Counted from the stretch's first letter, positions 51,796-61,228 are shown. The stretch: 64,000 nucleotides of DNA from Vitreoscilla stercoraria DSM 513 (GCF_000382305.1 NZ_KB908019.1:124001-188000), one strand, 5' to 3'. Made by a program: numbers and translations. The notes: generated by a model not told the origin, from the letters alone.

Positions 51796-53046
51796 TTAAG
51801 CAACGTATACAGGACGCTTAGCGCACAAAGCCGTTACTTTCACTGCAATCGCTTGCAACGCAGCAGCATCGTTTGGTGTATCCAAAACGTCCGCAATCAA
51901 ATGAGCCAATTCGCGCGTGTCGTTTTCGTCAAAACCACGAGTGGTGATGGCCGGTGTACCCAAACGGATACCTGAAGTCACGAATGGTTTTTCAGGGTCA
52001 TTAGGAATGGCGTTTTTGTTCACAGTGATGTGTGCTTTGCCCAAAGCTTCTTCTGCCGCTTTGCCGGTGATTTGCTTAGCACGCAAGTCTACCAAGAATA
52101 CATGGCTTTCGGTGCGGCCTGAAACAATGCGCAAACCACGCTCGGTCAACACTTCAGCCAAAACTTTGGCATTGGCTTTCACTTGTTTGGCGTAATCTTT
52201 CCAAGATGGATCCAAAGCCTCTTTGAAAGCCACCGCTTTGGCAGCAATCACGTGCATCAATGGGCCGCCTTGCAACGATGGGAAAATCGCTGAGTTGATT
52301 TTTTTCGCCAAAGCTTCGTCATTGGTCAACACGATACCTCCGCGAGGACCACGCAAGGTTTTGTGAGTGGTAGAGGTCACAAAGTGCGCGTGAGGCACAG
52401 GGTTAGGGTATTCGCCAGCGGCAATCAAACCCGCGTAATGCGCCATATCAACAAACAAATACGCACCGACTTTGTCTGCAATTTCGCGGAAGCGTTTGAA
52501 ATCGATTTCCAACGCGTAAGCCGAAGCACCTGCCACAATCATTTTAGGTTGGTTTTCAATGGCCAAACGTTCTACTTCATCGTAGTCAATTTCTTCGGCA
52601 TCATTCAAGCTGTAAGGCACAACTTTGTACAATTTGCCCGAAATATTCACCGATGCGCCATGCGTCAAGTGACCGCCATGCGCCAAATTCATGCCCATGA
52701 TGGTGTCGCCTGGTTGCAAAACCGAAGTGTAAACCGCTTGGTTGGCTTGTGAGCCTGAATGTGGTTGAACATTGGCAAACTCAGCACCAAACAATTGTTT
52801 CAAACGGTCAATCGCCAATTGTTCAGCCACATCGACAAACTCGCAACCGCCATAATAGCGTTTGCCAGGATAGCCTTCTGCGTATTTGTTGGTCAATTGT
52901 GAGCCTTGGGCTTCCATAACGGCTGGTGAAACATAGTTTTCAGAAGCAATCAATTCAACGTGGTCTTGTTGACGTTCTACTTCTTGGGCAATGGCTTGCG
53001 CCAACTCTGGATCAAATGATGCAACGGTAACACTGCGAGAAAACAT
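51796..53046 (-). CDS. glyA: Serine hydroxymethyltransferase
   Basis: PLP enzyme that interconverts serine and glycine with one-carbon transfer to folate. The 416-residue protein has ELIASENYVSPAV at 31-43, the PLP lysine at 229 in STTHKTLRGPRGG, and the ARGF-type motif near the C terminus (ITTRGFDENDTRELA). AAGGAT lies before the ATG. Its last residues KRPVYVA are encoded by an exact DUS copy at 51808-51819. Confidence 0.97.
   Translation of the reverse strand: MFSRSVTVASFDPELAQAIAQEVERQQDHVELIASENYVSPAVMEAQGSQLTNKYAEGYPGKRYYGGCEFVDVAEQLAIDRLKQLFGAEFANVQPHSGSQANQAVYTSVLQPGDTIMGMNLAHGGHLTHGASVNISGKLYKVVPYSLNDAEEIDYDEVERLAIENQPKMIVAGASAYALEIDFKRFREIADKVGAYLFVDMAHYAGLIAAGEYPNPVPHAHFVTSTTHKTLRGPRGGIVLTNDEALAKKINSAIFPSLQGGPLMHVIAAKAVAFKEALDPSWKDYAKQVKANAKVLAEVLTERGLRIVSGRTESHVFLVDLRAKQITGKAAEEALGKAHITVNKNAIPNDPEKPFVTSGIRLGTPAITTRGFDENDTRELAHLIADVLDTPNDAAALQAIAVKVTALCAKRPVYVA
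51808..51819 (-). repeat. Intragenic DUS at the glyA 3' end
   Basis: Exact copy; the coding strand AAGCGTCCTGTATAC gives Lys-Arg-Pro-Val-Tyr, part of the last residues of GlyA. Confidence 0.8.
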
Positions 53047-53279
53047 GACTATCCTTCCAATGAGAGTGCATAAAACAGGTCAAAAACCTGAATCAGGAAT
53101 GGTATTTTAGCCCATCTTGAAGGTTTTTGCATGGGCTGAAAATACTTGCAATGCGCAATTGTTTATTTATTCGGAACAAATCTTTTGTAAACAGACATTT
53201 TGCAAGGAACAATCATTTTTGCATTGAAAATGATATGTCGGTTTATGAAGCATTTTAGCTAGAATTGGGTAGGTTGGTA

Positions 53280-53747
53280 TCAAACCGATTGTGCCGTAAT
53301 ATGTGCCAATAAAGGTTTACAGGACGCTTGTAGCAAACGTTTGGTTTCTTCAAAGTCACCCGTATGCCAAGGATCGGGTACGCCTTGTGGATAGTTTAAT
53401 TCAGGAAGCAAATCGGTGATGACAAACATGTGTTGGGCATCTTTGGTGAGTAACTGCTGCAAGGTTTGTAAATTGTTGGCATCCATCGCCACGATATAAT
53501 CGTATTTTTCCGCGTCTTGTGGGCGCACTTGGCTGCTGACAAAGCCGCGGCTGTCTATGTTCAATCCGTCTAAAATATCCGCAGTGCCACAATGCATGTC
53601 TTCGCCATTGTGCCAACCTGATGTGCCTGCGCTGTCGATGTGAAACAAATGGCTTTGCCCTTGTTCTGTCAGCCATTGTTTCATGATAAATTCTGCCATC
53701 GGTGAACGGCAAATATTGCCCAAACAAACAAATAAAATGTGCGTCAT
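53280..53747 (-). CDS. Low-molecular-weight protein tyrosine phosphatase
   Basis: A 155-residue phosphatase with the P-loop VCLGNICRSP (Cys8 nucleophile, Cys13, Arg14) directly after the start, and the general acid Asp in PDPW near residue 123. The start at 53747 follows GGAG by about 7 bp. Substrates are phosphotyrosine proteins; no tyrosine kinase is nearby. An exact DUS near the 3' end encodes QASCK. Confidence 0.93.
   Translation of the reverse strand: MTHILFVCLGNICRSPMAEFIMKQWLTEQGQSHLFHIDSAGTSGWHNGEDMHCGTADILDGLNIDSRGFVSSQVRPQDAEKYDYIVAMDANNLQTLQQLLTKDAQHMFVITDLLPELNYPQGVPDPWHTGDFEETKRLLQASCKPLLAHITAQSV
53318..53329 (-). repeat. Intragenic DUS in the phosphatase gene
   Basis: Exact TACAGGACGCTT near the 3' end of the coding region. 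Confidence 0.8.
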
Positions 53748-53762
53748 GACCAGCTCCATTGG

Positions 53763-53792
53763 TTTACAGGACGCTTGAAGGCGTCCTGTAAA
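53763..53792. repeat. DUS pair in reversed (outward) polarity
   Basis: TTTACAGGACGC (53763-53774) and GCGTCCTGTAAA (53781-53792) with a 6-base loop TTGAAG. The arms point outward, opposite to the terminator pairs, and the T run expected of a terminator is absent. It lies between two codirectional genes on the minus strand. Confidence 0.8.
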
Positions 53793-53796
53793 TGTT

Positions 53797-54879
53797 TTAG
53801 TTAGGGAACATCGGATTGTGGCTTGGCATGTCTACGGCTCTGGCATAGCTAGGCAAAACATCCGTGTCTTGTAAAGCTTCATGCAAAATGCGAATGTGTT
53901 CTACTTGGCATTCGACCATCAAATCAATGAAATTGGCCAAAATCAGATTGATATCGTCATTCGGTGCCAAAGTCCATGTGAAAATTTGTGGTGCCAAACT
54001 CATGACTTCGTCGGTTGAATTAAAGCCAAACAAAATTTTGCCGCCTTCTTGTGCTGCCACCACCACACCTGCACGCGGGCTTTGTAAACGAATGGCGCGC
54101 AAAGCATTGGCAGCAAAGACATCCAAAGCCATGCGTGTGCGCAAAGCCGAGCCTTGTTGCAAGGCCAACATCGGTGTGGTCGGTGCCACGGGATTGGCAA
54201 AAACGGTGACGCCATTGCCATGTAAATGCTCAATCCACAATTGCATCAATGGCATTGCAGCTTCTTTTAAGGCTTGGTTCAAAGCGTCCTGTAAGTGTTT
54301 TTGACCATAGCCAACAGCATAAGCCACAACCACTTCTTGGCCTGCGGCAAATTGCAATGAAGCACTTGGAATTTGTGCTGCCAATTGTTCCGATGCCGCC
54401 ATGTTTTGTTTGGCAGCATACCAAGCGTCCGATTTGAAATAAGCCAAATCAGAGCCGTCGATTAAATTGGGCAACCACGTTGTTTGTTGTAAGGCGGCAA
54501 ATTGTGGGTATTGCGCAAAAAAGGCATTCAAATCAGGCAAGCTTTGTTTCAATTGCACAGGTTGTTTGCTACCGACCACCAAAATCACTGGCATGGCAAT
54601 CCATTGAATTTCTTCTTCGGTTTGCGCCAATAACACTTGGTTCAAAGACAGCCACAATTGTTGGTAAACCGCTGCGTCCGGTGCCATAGACATGGCGACT
54701 GACAAGCCTAAAATGTGGCGTTGGAACAACATGTCAGAAATTTGATGGCGCAATTGTTCGCCTGCCAATTTGCCTTGGGCATTGTTAGGATTGGCAGCCA
54801 TTTGACCTGCATACATCAACAAGTCATTTTTAACTGGGTCAGTTGGGAAGGGGCGGGTATCAGGGAGTAATGTGTTCAC
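53797..54879 (-). CDS. Conserved-looking protein of unknown function
   Basis: A 360-residue protein, no signal peptide or membrane helix. It has several Gln-rich and Ala-rich helices, VILVVGSKQPVQLKQSLPDL and QEVVVAYAVGYGQKHLQDALNQAL, and no motif that fixes a function. The HLQDALN peptide is DUS-encoded (54282-54293). It precedes the phosphatase gene on the same strand. Confidence 0.65.
   Translation of the reverse strand: MNTLLPDTRPFPTDPVKNDLLMYAGQMAANPNNAQGKLAGEQLRHQISDMLFQRHILGLSVAMSMAPDAAVYQQLWLSLNQVLLAQTEEEIQWIAMPVILVVGSKQPVQLKQSLPDLNAFFAQYPQFAALQQTTWLPNLIDGSDLAYFKSDAWYAAKQNMAASEQLAAQIPSASLQFAAGQEVVVAYAVGYGQKHLQDALNQALKEAAMPLMQLWIEHLHGNGVTVFANPVAPTTPMLALQQGSALRTRMALDVFAANALRAIRLQSPRAGVVVAAQEGGKILFGFNSTDEVMSLAPQIFTWTLAPNDDINLILANFIDLMVECQVEHIRILHEALQDTDVLPSYARAVDMPSHNPMFPN
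54282..54293 (+). repeat. Intragenic DUS encoding LQDA
   Basis: Exact copy; coding strand TTACAGGACGCT gives Leu-Gln-Asp-Ala in this gene. Confidence 0.8.
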
Positions 54880-54951
54880 AGCGGTCTACATCCAAAAAGA
54901 TTCAGACCGCTATTTTAACAGACGCAAGCGCAGAGGTTAAATAAGGCTGCG

Positions 54952-56295
54952 CTATTGTGCATTAGCCTCGGCTATTTTCATGACTTCTAAGTCTTTTTTG
55001 GCAATCGGTTGCAGCCATTTGTTTGCAGGCGTCAAATGTGGATCATGGTGCATGCGCCATTCATGTAATGCAATCATGGCACTTTGATGGTGAAAACCAC
55101 TTTGGCGTTGACTGCGAATGTGCAACGCACCCGATAAAACCAAACTTAACAACATCATATAAGCCGATTGATGAATGTCAGGTACGGCTTTGAATTTGGT
55201 TTCCAGTAGCTCTAGCAATTTTTTAACTGCCAAAGTGCAGTTAGCATGGTAAACATGGTTGATGGATTCTAGCAACATGCTGTTCAAAATGGTGGCACTG
55301 ACGGCGATTTGTGGATTTAAAGTGCTGCGCCAAATGGTTTGCTCTTGCTCGAGTTGAAAATGACCTGAGATGTGTAGTGAATCCAAGCTTTCATACATAT
55401 CCTCATGCGAAGGCAGTCGAAATTGCAGCAATTGTGCAATCGGCATGATTAAGCTTGCGCGGCTGCTTTGATGGGTGAGTAAGTCGTATAAATTCTCACT
55501 TAAATGTCTGTTTCGGCCGCAGTGCGCTTGGATATCATCTGGTAAAGGTTGAAAATAATAGCGGGAAATATCGCTGTCGCAAACATAACCTAATTTTAAT
55601 TCATGTAATCGGTGTAAAAAATCATCTGCAGTTTCCGTCTGAGCTTGTTTGAGTGACCAATAGCCATTGAGGCTCGGATGGGTACGCAAATTCATTTTTG
55701 GCATGATGTGGTTGAGTTGATGGCATAAAGGATGACTGGTCGGTAAATACCGATACAGCAAATTAATGCTTTGATTGAACGTGGTTTCATCAATAGATTG
55801 CAAATTTTCTGCTGGGTAAATTTGCGTCAATATATATTGCATGTTTTCAAAAGCTTGCCAGCCTGATGTGGTTAAATAATCAATGTAAACCATGCCTTGT
55901 GGATGTATCACTTTGGCAATTTGCGCAGTATGGCGTTGTTTTTCATCATCCGATAAATAACTGTAATAACCATGACACAGTACGTAGTCAATTGGTGTTT
56001 TAGGAGTGAAGTCTAACCATTTAGATACAGAAAGTATGCGCACATTTTTTATTTTTAAGTGTTTGCATGCTTCCTGTATTCGTTGGGCATACACAGCAGC
56101 ACTGGCCACCGCAATGATTTTTGCGTTCGGATATTCACATGCTAAGGCCAAAGCATTGGCACCATGGCTGACACCCAATAAAACAATTTGCGCTTGTTCA
56201 ACCGGTTGGGGTTGTGGCAATTTGAATAAGACACTCAACGCACGTAGGCGGTCTGGGTGTAAGTCAAATTTGGGCTGGTCGTCAGGCAAGTGCAT
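54952..56295 (-). CDS. Methyltransferase regulatory-domain protein (SAM-fold, glycine motif degenerate)
   Basis: A 447-residue protein beginning HPDRLRALSVLFKL, the entry to the PF10119-type methyltransferases. Where these have a CGxGGN-type SAM loop, this one reads LLGVSHGANALALA, keeping the G-N pattern but losing the acidic and Cys residues. A following strand DYVLCHGYYSYLS and a regulatory domain of about 250 residues complete the architecture. SAM binding may be altered. No obvious partner gene is present. It is preceded by an AT-rich 123-bp gap. Confidence 0.7.
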   Translation of the reverse strand: MHLPDDQPKFDLHPDRLRALSVLFKLPQPQPVEQAQIVLLGVSHGANALALACEYPNAKIIAVASAAVYAQRIQEACKHLKIKNVRILSVSKWLDFTPKTPIDYVLCHGYYSYLSDDEKQRHTAQIAKVIHPQGMVYIDYLTTSGWQAFENMQYILTQIYPAENLQSIDETTFNQSINLLYRYLPTSHPLCHQLNHIMPKMNLRTHPSLNGYWSLKQAQTETADDFLHRLHELKLGYVCDSDISRYYFQPLPDDIQAHCGRNRHLSENLYDLLTHQSSRASLIMPIAQLLQFRLPSHEDMYESLDSLHISGHFQLEQEQTIWRSTLNPQIAVSATILNSMLLESINHVYHANCTLAVKKLLELLETKFKAVPDIHQSAYMMLLSLVLSGALHIRSQRQSGFHHQSAMIALHEWRMHHDPHLTPANKWLQPIAKKDLEVMKIAEANAQ

Positions 56296-56418
56296 GGCTT
56301 ATTCTTTCTTTATTTTATGGTTATATCTTATGGTTAAGAAACCTGCTTGAAATAATTTATGTTAAATGGCATTTATTGTAATGCCGCAATGCAATATATT
56401 GATATGTTAAGTCAATTT

Positions 56419-57042
56419 TTAGCAATGCTTAACCGCTTGAGAGCGGATGGTGATATCCATTTTGGTTAAGCTAAATAACTGAGTCATTTGTTTGCTAGCA
56501 TTGTCATTGGCCAGTTGCAAAATTTTTGCTTGGCAAGCAGATTGTTGGATTTGAACCTTCGCAGCATTTTGTGCTTGTTGGAGTAGATTGTTATCCAATG
56601 GTTCTAAATTCATCCAACCTCGTTGGTGGTCGTAAACTTGAATATTGGAAATTTGGGTGGAAAAAACTTCCGCAGCAGGCAAATCGACAATCATTTTTTG
56701 ACCATCGGCCGAAACTGTGACATCACTGGCATCTAATTTTGATAAATCCACACCTGCCACCACTTGTCCTTTGACAATGAACAAACCTTTTTCATGGTCT
56801 TGCCATAATTTATACCAATTGCCTTGTTTCTCAGAATGCACCACGGTGTCGATGTGAAAAGCCATGGTTTCTAAGCGATTGAGTTCTTGGATTTTGGTTA
56901 ATACGCCTTCACGCGTGATGGTCACGTGTTGTTGCTGGCTGATTTGTTGCTGTTTTTGATAGAAAAAATAAGCATAATAAGCTGCGGCTGCGAAGATGAC
57001 AAGCAAGCTGAGAACGAGCAACAGTGAAAAGAGTTTTTTCAT
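56419..57042 (-). CDS. DUF4230 family membrane-anchored protein
   Basis: A 207-residue protein from the ATG at 57042: a strong N-terminal hydrophobic anchor (LFSLLLVLSLLVIFAAAAYYAYFFY) and a periplasmic domain with LTKIQELNRLETMAFHIDTVV, the entry motif of DUF4230. Two Cys near the C terminus (QSACQAK, VKHC). An upstream ATG at 57081 would add MMQPFSQSPHSKY, but neither start has a clear site. Function unknown. Confidence 0.75.
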   Translation of the reverse strand: MKKLFSLLLVLSLLVIFAAAAYYAYFFYQKQQQISQQQHVTITREGVLTKIQELNRLETMAFHIDTVVHSEKQGNWYKLWQDHEKGLFIVKGQVVAGVDLSKLDASDVTVSADGQKMIVDLPAAEVFSTQISNIQVYDHQRGWMNLEPLDNNLLQQAQNAAKVQIQQSACQAKILQLANDNASKQMTQLFSLTKMDITIRSQAVKHC

Positions 57043-57154
57043 GTATTTTGAGTGCGGACTTTGGGAGAAAGGCTGCATCATAAAGCTTTGTGATTATAAA
57101 TAGGGTTTGTACAGGTAAAAGTGGTTTAAAGCGTGTTTAAAAAGCGGATTAAAA

Positions 57155-57181
57155 AGCGTCCTGTAAGATTTACAGGACGCT
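57155..57181. terminator. DUS inverted pair after typA
   Basis: 12-bp arms AGCGTCCTGTAA / TTACAGGACGCT with loop GAT between typA and the DUF4230 gene; AAAAA on the left flank gives a T run on the minus strand. Confidence 0.85.
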
Positions 57182-57204
57182 GGTGAGACATCAACGTGAG
57201 AGCA

Positions 57205-59019
57205 TTAGTCTAATTTTTTGAAATGACGACGGCGTTCGGTTTCGCTCAAGTAGCGTTTGCGCAAACGAATCGATTGTGGTGTGATTTCTACCAATTCATC
57301 ATCGTCGATGAATTCAACCGCGCTTTCCAAAGTCAATTTCATAGGTGTGGTCAAACGAACCGCTTCGTCAGTACCAGAGGCACGAACGTTGGTCAATTTT
57401 TTACCTTTTAATGGGTTAACCACCAAGTCGTTGTCACGGCTGTGAATACCGATAATCATACCTTCGTACAATTTGTCGCCTGGGCTCACAAACATACGAC
57501 CACGGTCTTCCAAGTTCCACAATGCGTAAGCCACGGCTTCGCCTTGTTCTTGAGAAATCAACACGCCATTATGACGACCTGGCATGTCAGCTTTGACAGG
57601 ACCGTAATCGTCAAAGACGTGAGACATCAAACCCACACCACGGGTCATGGTCATGAATTCGCCTTGGAAACCAATCAAGCCACGTGCTGGGATTTTGTAT
57701 TCCAAACGAGTGCGGCCTTTGCCATCACTTTCCATGTTCACCAATTCACCACGGCGACGACCCAATTCTTCCATTACCGCGCCTTGGGTGTTGTCTTCCA
57801 TGTCTACGGTCAAGTTTTCGTAAGGCTCAGATTTCACGCCATCGATGTCTTTGAATACCACGCGAGGTTTGGCAACAGCCATTTCAAAACCTTCACGACG
57901 CATGTTTTCCAACAAAATGGTCAAGTGCAACTCACCACGACCAGACACACGGAAGATGTCCGCATCGGCAGTGTCTTCCACGCGCAATGCCACATTGGTC
58001 AACAATTCGTGAGTCAAACGGTCACGGATTTGGCGAGAGGTAACGAATTTACCTTCAGTGCCTGCCAAAGGTGAAGTGTTCACCATGAAGTCCATGGTCA
58101 AAGTCGGCTCATCCACAGACAACATTGGCAAACCTTTAGGGTTTTCTTTGTCAGAAATGGTCACACCGATGTTGATGTCGTCCAAACCTGAAATGATGAC
58201 GATGTCGCCAGCTTCAGCTTCTTCCAAAGGCACACGATCCAAACCTTTAAAGCCCAATAATTGGTTGATACGGCCTTGAGCGATTTGTGTATCAGCTTGC
58301 ATCACAGACACGATTTGACCTGGTTTGATACGACCGTTCAAGATACGACCAATACCCAAACGACCGGTATAAGTTGAGTAATCCAATTGTGAAATTTGGA
58401 ATTGCAACACTTCGTCAGCCGAACCAGCTGGCTCTGGAGTGTGTTTCAAAATGGTTTCAAACAAAGGACGCATGTTGTCTGATTCGTCTTCTTCTTGCAA
58501 TTTGGCAAAGCCAGATAAGCCAGAAGCGTAAACAATTGGGAAATCCAATTGTTCGTCGGTTGCGCCCAAGTTGTCGAACAATTCAAATGTTTGGTCAATC
58601 GCCCAGCTAGGACGCGCACCTGGTTTGTCTACTTTGTTTACTACAACAATCGGGTGCAAACCCAAAGCCAAAGCTTTTTTGGTCACAAAACGGGTTTGTG
58701 GCATAGGACCTTCTTGCGCATCCACCAACAATACCACGCAGTCAACCATACCCAATACACGTTCAACTTCACCACCGAAGTCCGCGTGTCCTGGAGTGTC
58801 AACGATGTTGATGTGGTAACCTTCGTAATCAATGGCAGTGTTTTTTGCCAAAATGGTAATACCGCGTTCTTTTTCGATGTCGCCATTGTCCATTACGCGT
58901 TCATCTACTTGTTGGTGAGCGCTAAATGTACCTGATTGACGTAATAATTGGTCCACTAATGTGGTTTTGCCATGATCGACGTGGGCAATGATGGCGATAT
59001 TGCGAATTTGTTTGCTCAT
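57205..59019 (-). CDS. typA: Ribosome-dependent GTPase TypA/BipA
   Basis: Translational GTPase of 604 residues involved in ribosome assembly and stress adaptation. G1 AHVDHGKTTL at 12-21, RGITI switch I, DTPGHADFG, VVNKVDKPGARP, and the BipA C-terminal domain with GRGELHLTILLENMRREGFE and VNPLKGKKLTNVRASGTDE. It stands alone between a DUS-pair terminator and the divergent hydroxyacid dehydrogenase gene. Confidence 0.97.
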   Translation of the reverse strand: MSKQIRNIAIIAHVDHGKTTLVDQLLRQSGTFSAHQQVDERVMDNGDIEKERGITILAKNTAIDYEGYHINIVDTPGHADFGGEVERVLGMVDCVVLLVDAQEGPMPQTRFVTKKALALGLHPIVVVNKVDKPGARPSWAIDQTFELFDNLGATDEQLDFPIVYASGLSGFAKLQEEDESDNMRPLFETILKHTPEPAGSADEVLQFQISQLDYSTYTGRLGIGRILNGRIKPGQIVSVMQADTQIAQGRINQLLGFKGLDRVPLEEAEAGDIVIISGLDDINIGVTISDKENPKGLPMLSVDEPTLTMDFMVNTSPLAGTEGKFVTSRQIRDRLTHELLTNVALRVEDTADADIFRVSGRGELHLTILLENMRREGFEMAVAKPRVVFKDIDGVKSEPYENLTVDMEDNTQGAVMEELGRRRGELVNMESDGKGRTRLEYKIPARGLIGFQGEFMTMTRGVGLMSHVFDDYGPVKADMPGRHNGVLISQEQGEAVAYALWNLEDRGRMFVSPGDKLYEGMIIGIHSRDNDLVVNPLKGKKLTNVRASGTDEAVRLTTPMKLTLESAVEFIDDDELVEITPQSIRLRKRYLSETERRRHFKKLD

Positions 59020-59194
59020 AATCTCGTTGATATCTAATGAATTTTTTGTAACAGTACATTATAGCACCATTCAAAAAACCATGATGCAATTTCTATTGCA
59101 CCGCAATGTAATAAAATTTTATATTAAAAAATAATCAGTTAAAAAAATTCAAATGACCGTTGACGGTGTTTTGATTCAATACAAAGGGATAAAT

Positions 59195-60133
59195 ATGCGC
59201 ATATTACAGCTTGGACGTTTGTCAAATGATGTTAATGAAGCTTTGGCCAGTGGCTATGACACCACATTTTTGTGGCAACAAACACAAGCGGACGAATATT
59301 TGCGCCAAAATGGCAATCGGTTTGATTTGGTGGTGACATCGGCACAGTTTGGTTTGACTCAAACCCAATTAGAATACCTGCCGAATTTGAAAGCAGTGTG
59401 CAGTTTTGGCGTGGGCTACGATGCCATCAATGTGGCAGATTTGCAAAAACGCGGCATTGTTTTGAGCAATACGCCCGATGTATTGACCGATTGTGTGGCT
59501 GACTTGGCATGGGGATTGATTTTAGATGTGGCCAGACGCATCAGCGCAGCAGACCGCTATGTGCGCAGTTTGTCTTGGGGAGGCAAGCAGCGTTTTGGTA
59601 ACAGTACCCGCGTCAGTGGCAAGCGTTTGGGCATTTTAGGTCTGGGTCGCATAGGCAAAGCCATTGCCAAACGGGGCGAGGGTTTTGGGATGGATATCGC
59701 TTACCACAATCGCCAAAAAGTGGCAGATGTGGCGTATGCTTATTTTGATGATTTGGGCGAATTGGCCACTTGGGCTGATTTTTTGGTCATTGCTTGCCCT
59801 GGCGGCAAAGAAACGCAAGGTTTGGTTGATGCAAGCGTCCTGAAAGCTTTGGGCGAACATGGCTTTTTAATCAACATTGCGCGTGGCTCTATTGTCGATG
59901 AGGCAGCATTGATTGAGGTGTTGCAAGCCAAACAATTGGCGGGTGCGGCTTTGGATGTGTATGCACACGAACCTAATATACCGACTGCATTGTTACAAAA
60001 CGGCACGGTGGTATTAACGCCACATATGGGCAGTGCGACTTTGGAAACCCGTCAAGACATGGATACGTTGTTGTTGGACAATGTGGCCAGCTTTATGCAA
60101 ACAGGACGGTTGTTAACTGCGGTAACATTGTAA
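59195..60133 (+). CDS. D-isomer-specific 2-hydroxyacid dehydrogenase
   Basis: A 312-residue NAD(P)-dependent reductase of the glyoxylate/hydroxypyruvate type. GILGLGRIGKAIA binds the cofactor, NIARGSIVDEAAL carries the catalytic Arg, and LTPHMGSATLETR the His; VGYDAINV and PGGKETQGL are family motifs. The start at 59195 has AAAGGG upstream; the open frame extends 14 codons further. It could reduce the glyoxylate made by glycolate oxidase. A near-DUS (AAGCGTCCTGAA) lies at about 59833. Confidence 0.9.
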   Translation: MRILQLGRLSNDVNEALASGYDTTFLWQQTQADEYLRQNGNRFDLVVTSAQFGLTQTQLEYLPNLKAVCSFGVGYDAINVADLQKRGIVLSNTPDVLTDCVADLAWGLILDVARRISAADRYVRSLSWGGKQRFGNSTRVSGKRLGILGLGRIGKAIAKRGEGFGMDIAYHNRQKVADVAYAYFDDLGELATWADFLVIACPGGKETQGLVDASVLKALGEHGFLINIARGSIVDEAALIEVLQAKQLAGAALDVYAHEPNIPTALLQNGTVVLTPHMGSATLETRQDMDTLLLDNVASFMQTGRLLTAVTL

Positions 60134-60183
60134 ACTATGGTTAGCTCGTGTTCAGTGCTGTCTAGGTGTAAAGGAATGGTGCA

Positions 60184-60663
60184 ATGGTCAATTTATATGA
60201 GTTATTAGACATACCAGAAAATGCAGATCGCTTGACTATCGAGCGAGCCATTCGGTTGGCAAGAAGCCAAGGCAATGTGGAAGAGCGTTATTTGCAATTG
60301 GCGAGCAATTATTTATTACATGATAAAAGACGAGCTCAATACAATCAAAAAATGGGTATTAAGGCGCGTACTCGTGAAAAAAATCGATTGTCAGTAGGAA
60401 CGGATTGGCGTTATGTGGGTGGTGGCGTGGCTTTGGTGTTGTCTTTGTTCATACCGCTTGGTTATGTGATGTTAGGACAGCAAAAAGCGGCCGAGCAATT
60501 GTATCAAAATCCAAATAGCGAATATCAAAAAGCACAAGAATCCATGCAAAAAGCGTGGTCCAACCATCCTGCACAGCCAGATGAGTTACAACACAAAGCC
60601 ATAGAGCGGCAATTAAATGAGGCGGCTGAGGCGCATCAGAAAAAATTAGAGCAGATGCAATAA
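60184..60663 (+). CDS. J-domain-like membrane protein lacking the HPD motif
   Basis: A 159-residue protein: an N-terminal segment NLYELLDIPENADRLTIERAIRLARSQGNVEERYLQLASNYLLHDKRRAQYNQ (given in pieces here: YELLDIPENA, then LLHDKRRAQYNQ) with the helix pattern of a J domain but no His-Pro-Asp; then a basic linker, one membrane helix (YVGGGVALVLSLFIPLGYVML) and a Gln/Glu-rich helical tail. Without HPD it should not stimulate DnaK ATPase in the usual way. The role is unknown. AAAGGA precedes the ATG. Confidence 0.65.
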   Translation: MVNLYELLDIPENADRLTIERAIRLARSQGNVEERYLQLASNYLLHDKRRAQYNQKMGIKARTREKNRLSVGTDWRYVGGGVALVLSLFIPLGYVMLGQQKAAEQLYQNPNSEYQKAQESMQKAWSNHPAQPDELQHKAIERQLNEAAEAHQKKLEQMQ

Positions 60664-60748
60664 CTATAGAGTCAATGCAGTATAAGTATTGGTAATGTTT
60701 CCAAAACACGGTAATATGCCACGATATTTAACTTGAAGGAAACATATC

Positions 60749-61228
60749 ATGACCGTTGAGAATGGCAAAGTAGTTAGCTTCCATTACACCTTGACCAATG
60801 CAGCTGGTGAAGTTTTGGATAAATCTCAAGAGCATCCTATGCCTTACTTGCACGGTGCAGGTAACATCATTCCTGGTTTGGAAAAAGAGTTGGCAGGTAA
60901 AGTCGCTGGTGACAAATTGACTGTGAATGTTCCTGCTGCAGAAGCTTACGGCGAATACCATGAGCAATTGGTTAACGAAGTGCCGCGTGAAGCATTCCAA
61001 GGTGTGGATGTGATTGAGCCTGGTATGCAATTTCAAGCAGGTACACCAGAAGGCGTGCAAATCATCACTGTTAAAGCCGTAGAAGGCGACTTGGTGATTG
61101 TGGACGCTAACCACCCATTGGCTGGTGAAGATTTGACTTTTGAAGTAGAAATCGTAGAAGTGCGTGAAGCGACTGAAGAAGAAACTGCTCACGGTCATGT
61201 ACACGGTGTAGGTGGTCATCACCACTAA
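60749..61228 (+). CDS. slyD: FKBP-type peptidyl-prolyl isomerase SlyD
   Basis: A 159-residue FKBP-type isomerase and metallochaperone-like protein. VVSFHYTLTNAAGEVLDKS and PYLHGAGNIIPGLEKEL are the FKBP core, the inserted IF domain lies at about 70-130, and the C terminus HGHVHGVGGHHH is a metal-binding His tail, shorter than in E. coli. AAGGAAA lies before the ATG. Confidence 0.93.
   Translation: MTVENGKVVSFHYTLTNAAGEVLDKSQEHPMPYLHGAGNIIPGLEKELAGKVAGDKLTVNVPAAEAYGEYHEQLVNEVPREAFQGVDVIEPGMQFQAGTPEGVQIITVKAVEGDLVIVDANHPLAGEDLTFEVEIVEVREATEEETAHGHVHGVGGHHH

Noticed and set aside
53047..53279. Possible glycine riboswitch upstream of glyA
   Set aside because: Two dyads are present (about 53074-53090 and 53114-53140), but neither the sequence nor the arrangement matches the glycine riboswitch or another regulator known to me.
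57442..58074. 210-codon open frame antisense to typA
   Set aside because: Antisense shadow of a conserved GTPase gene, with skewed His/Phe/Thr composition and no start signal.
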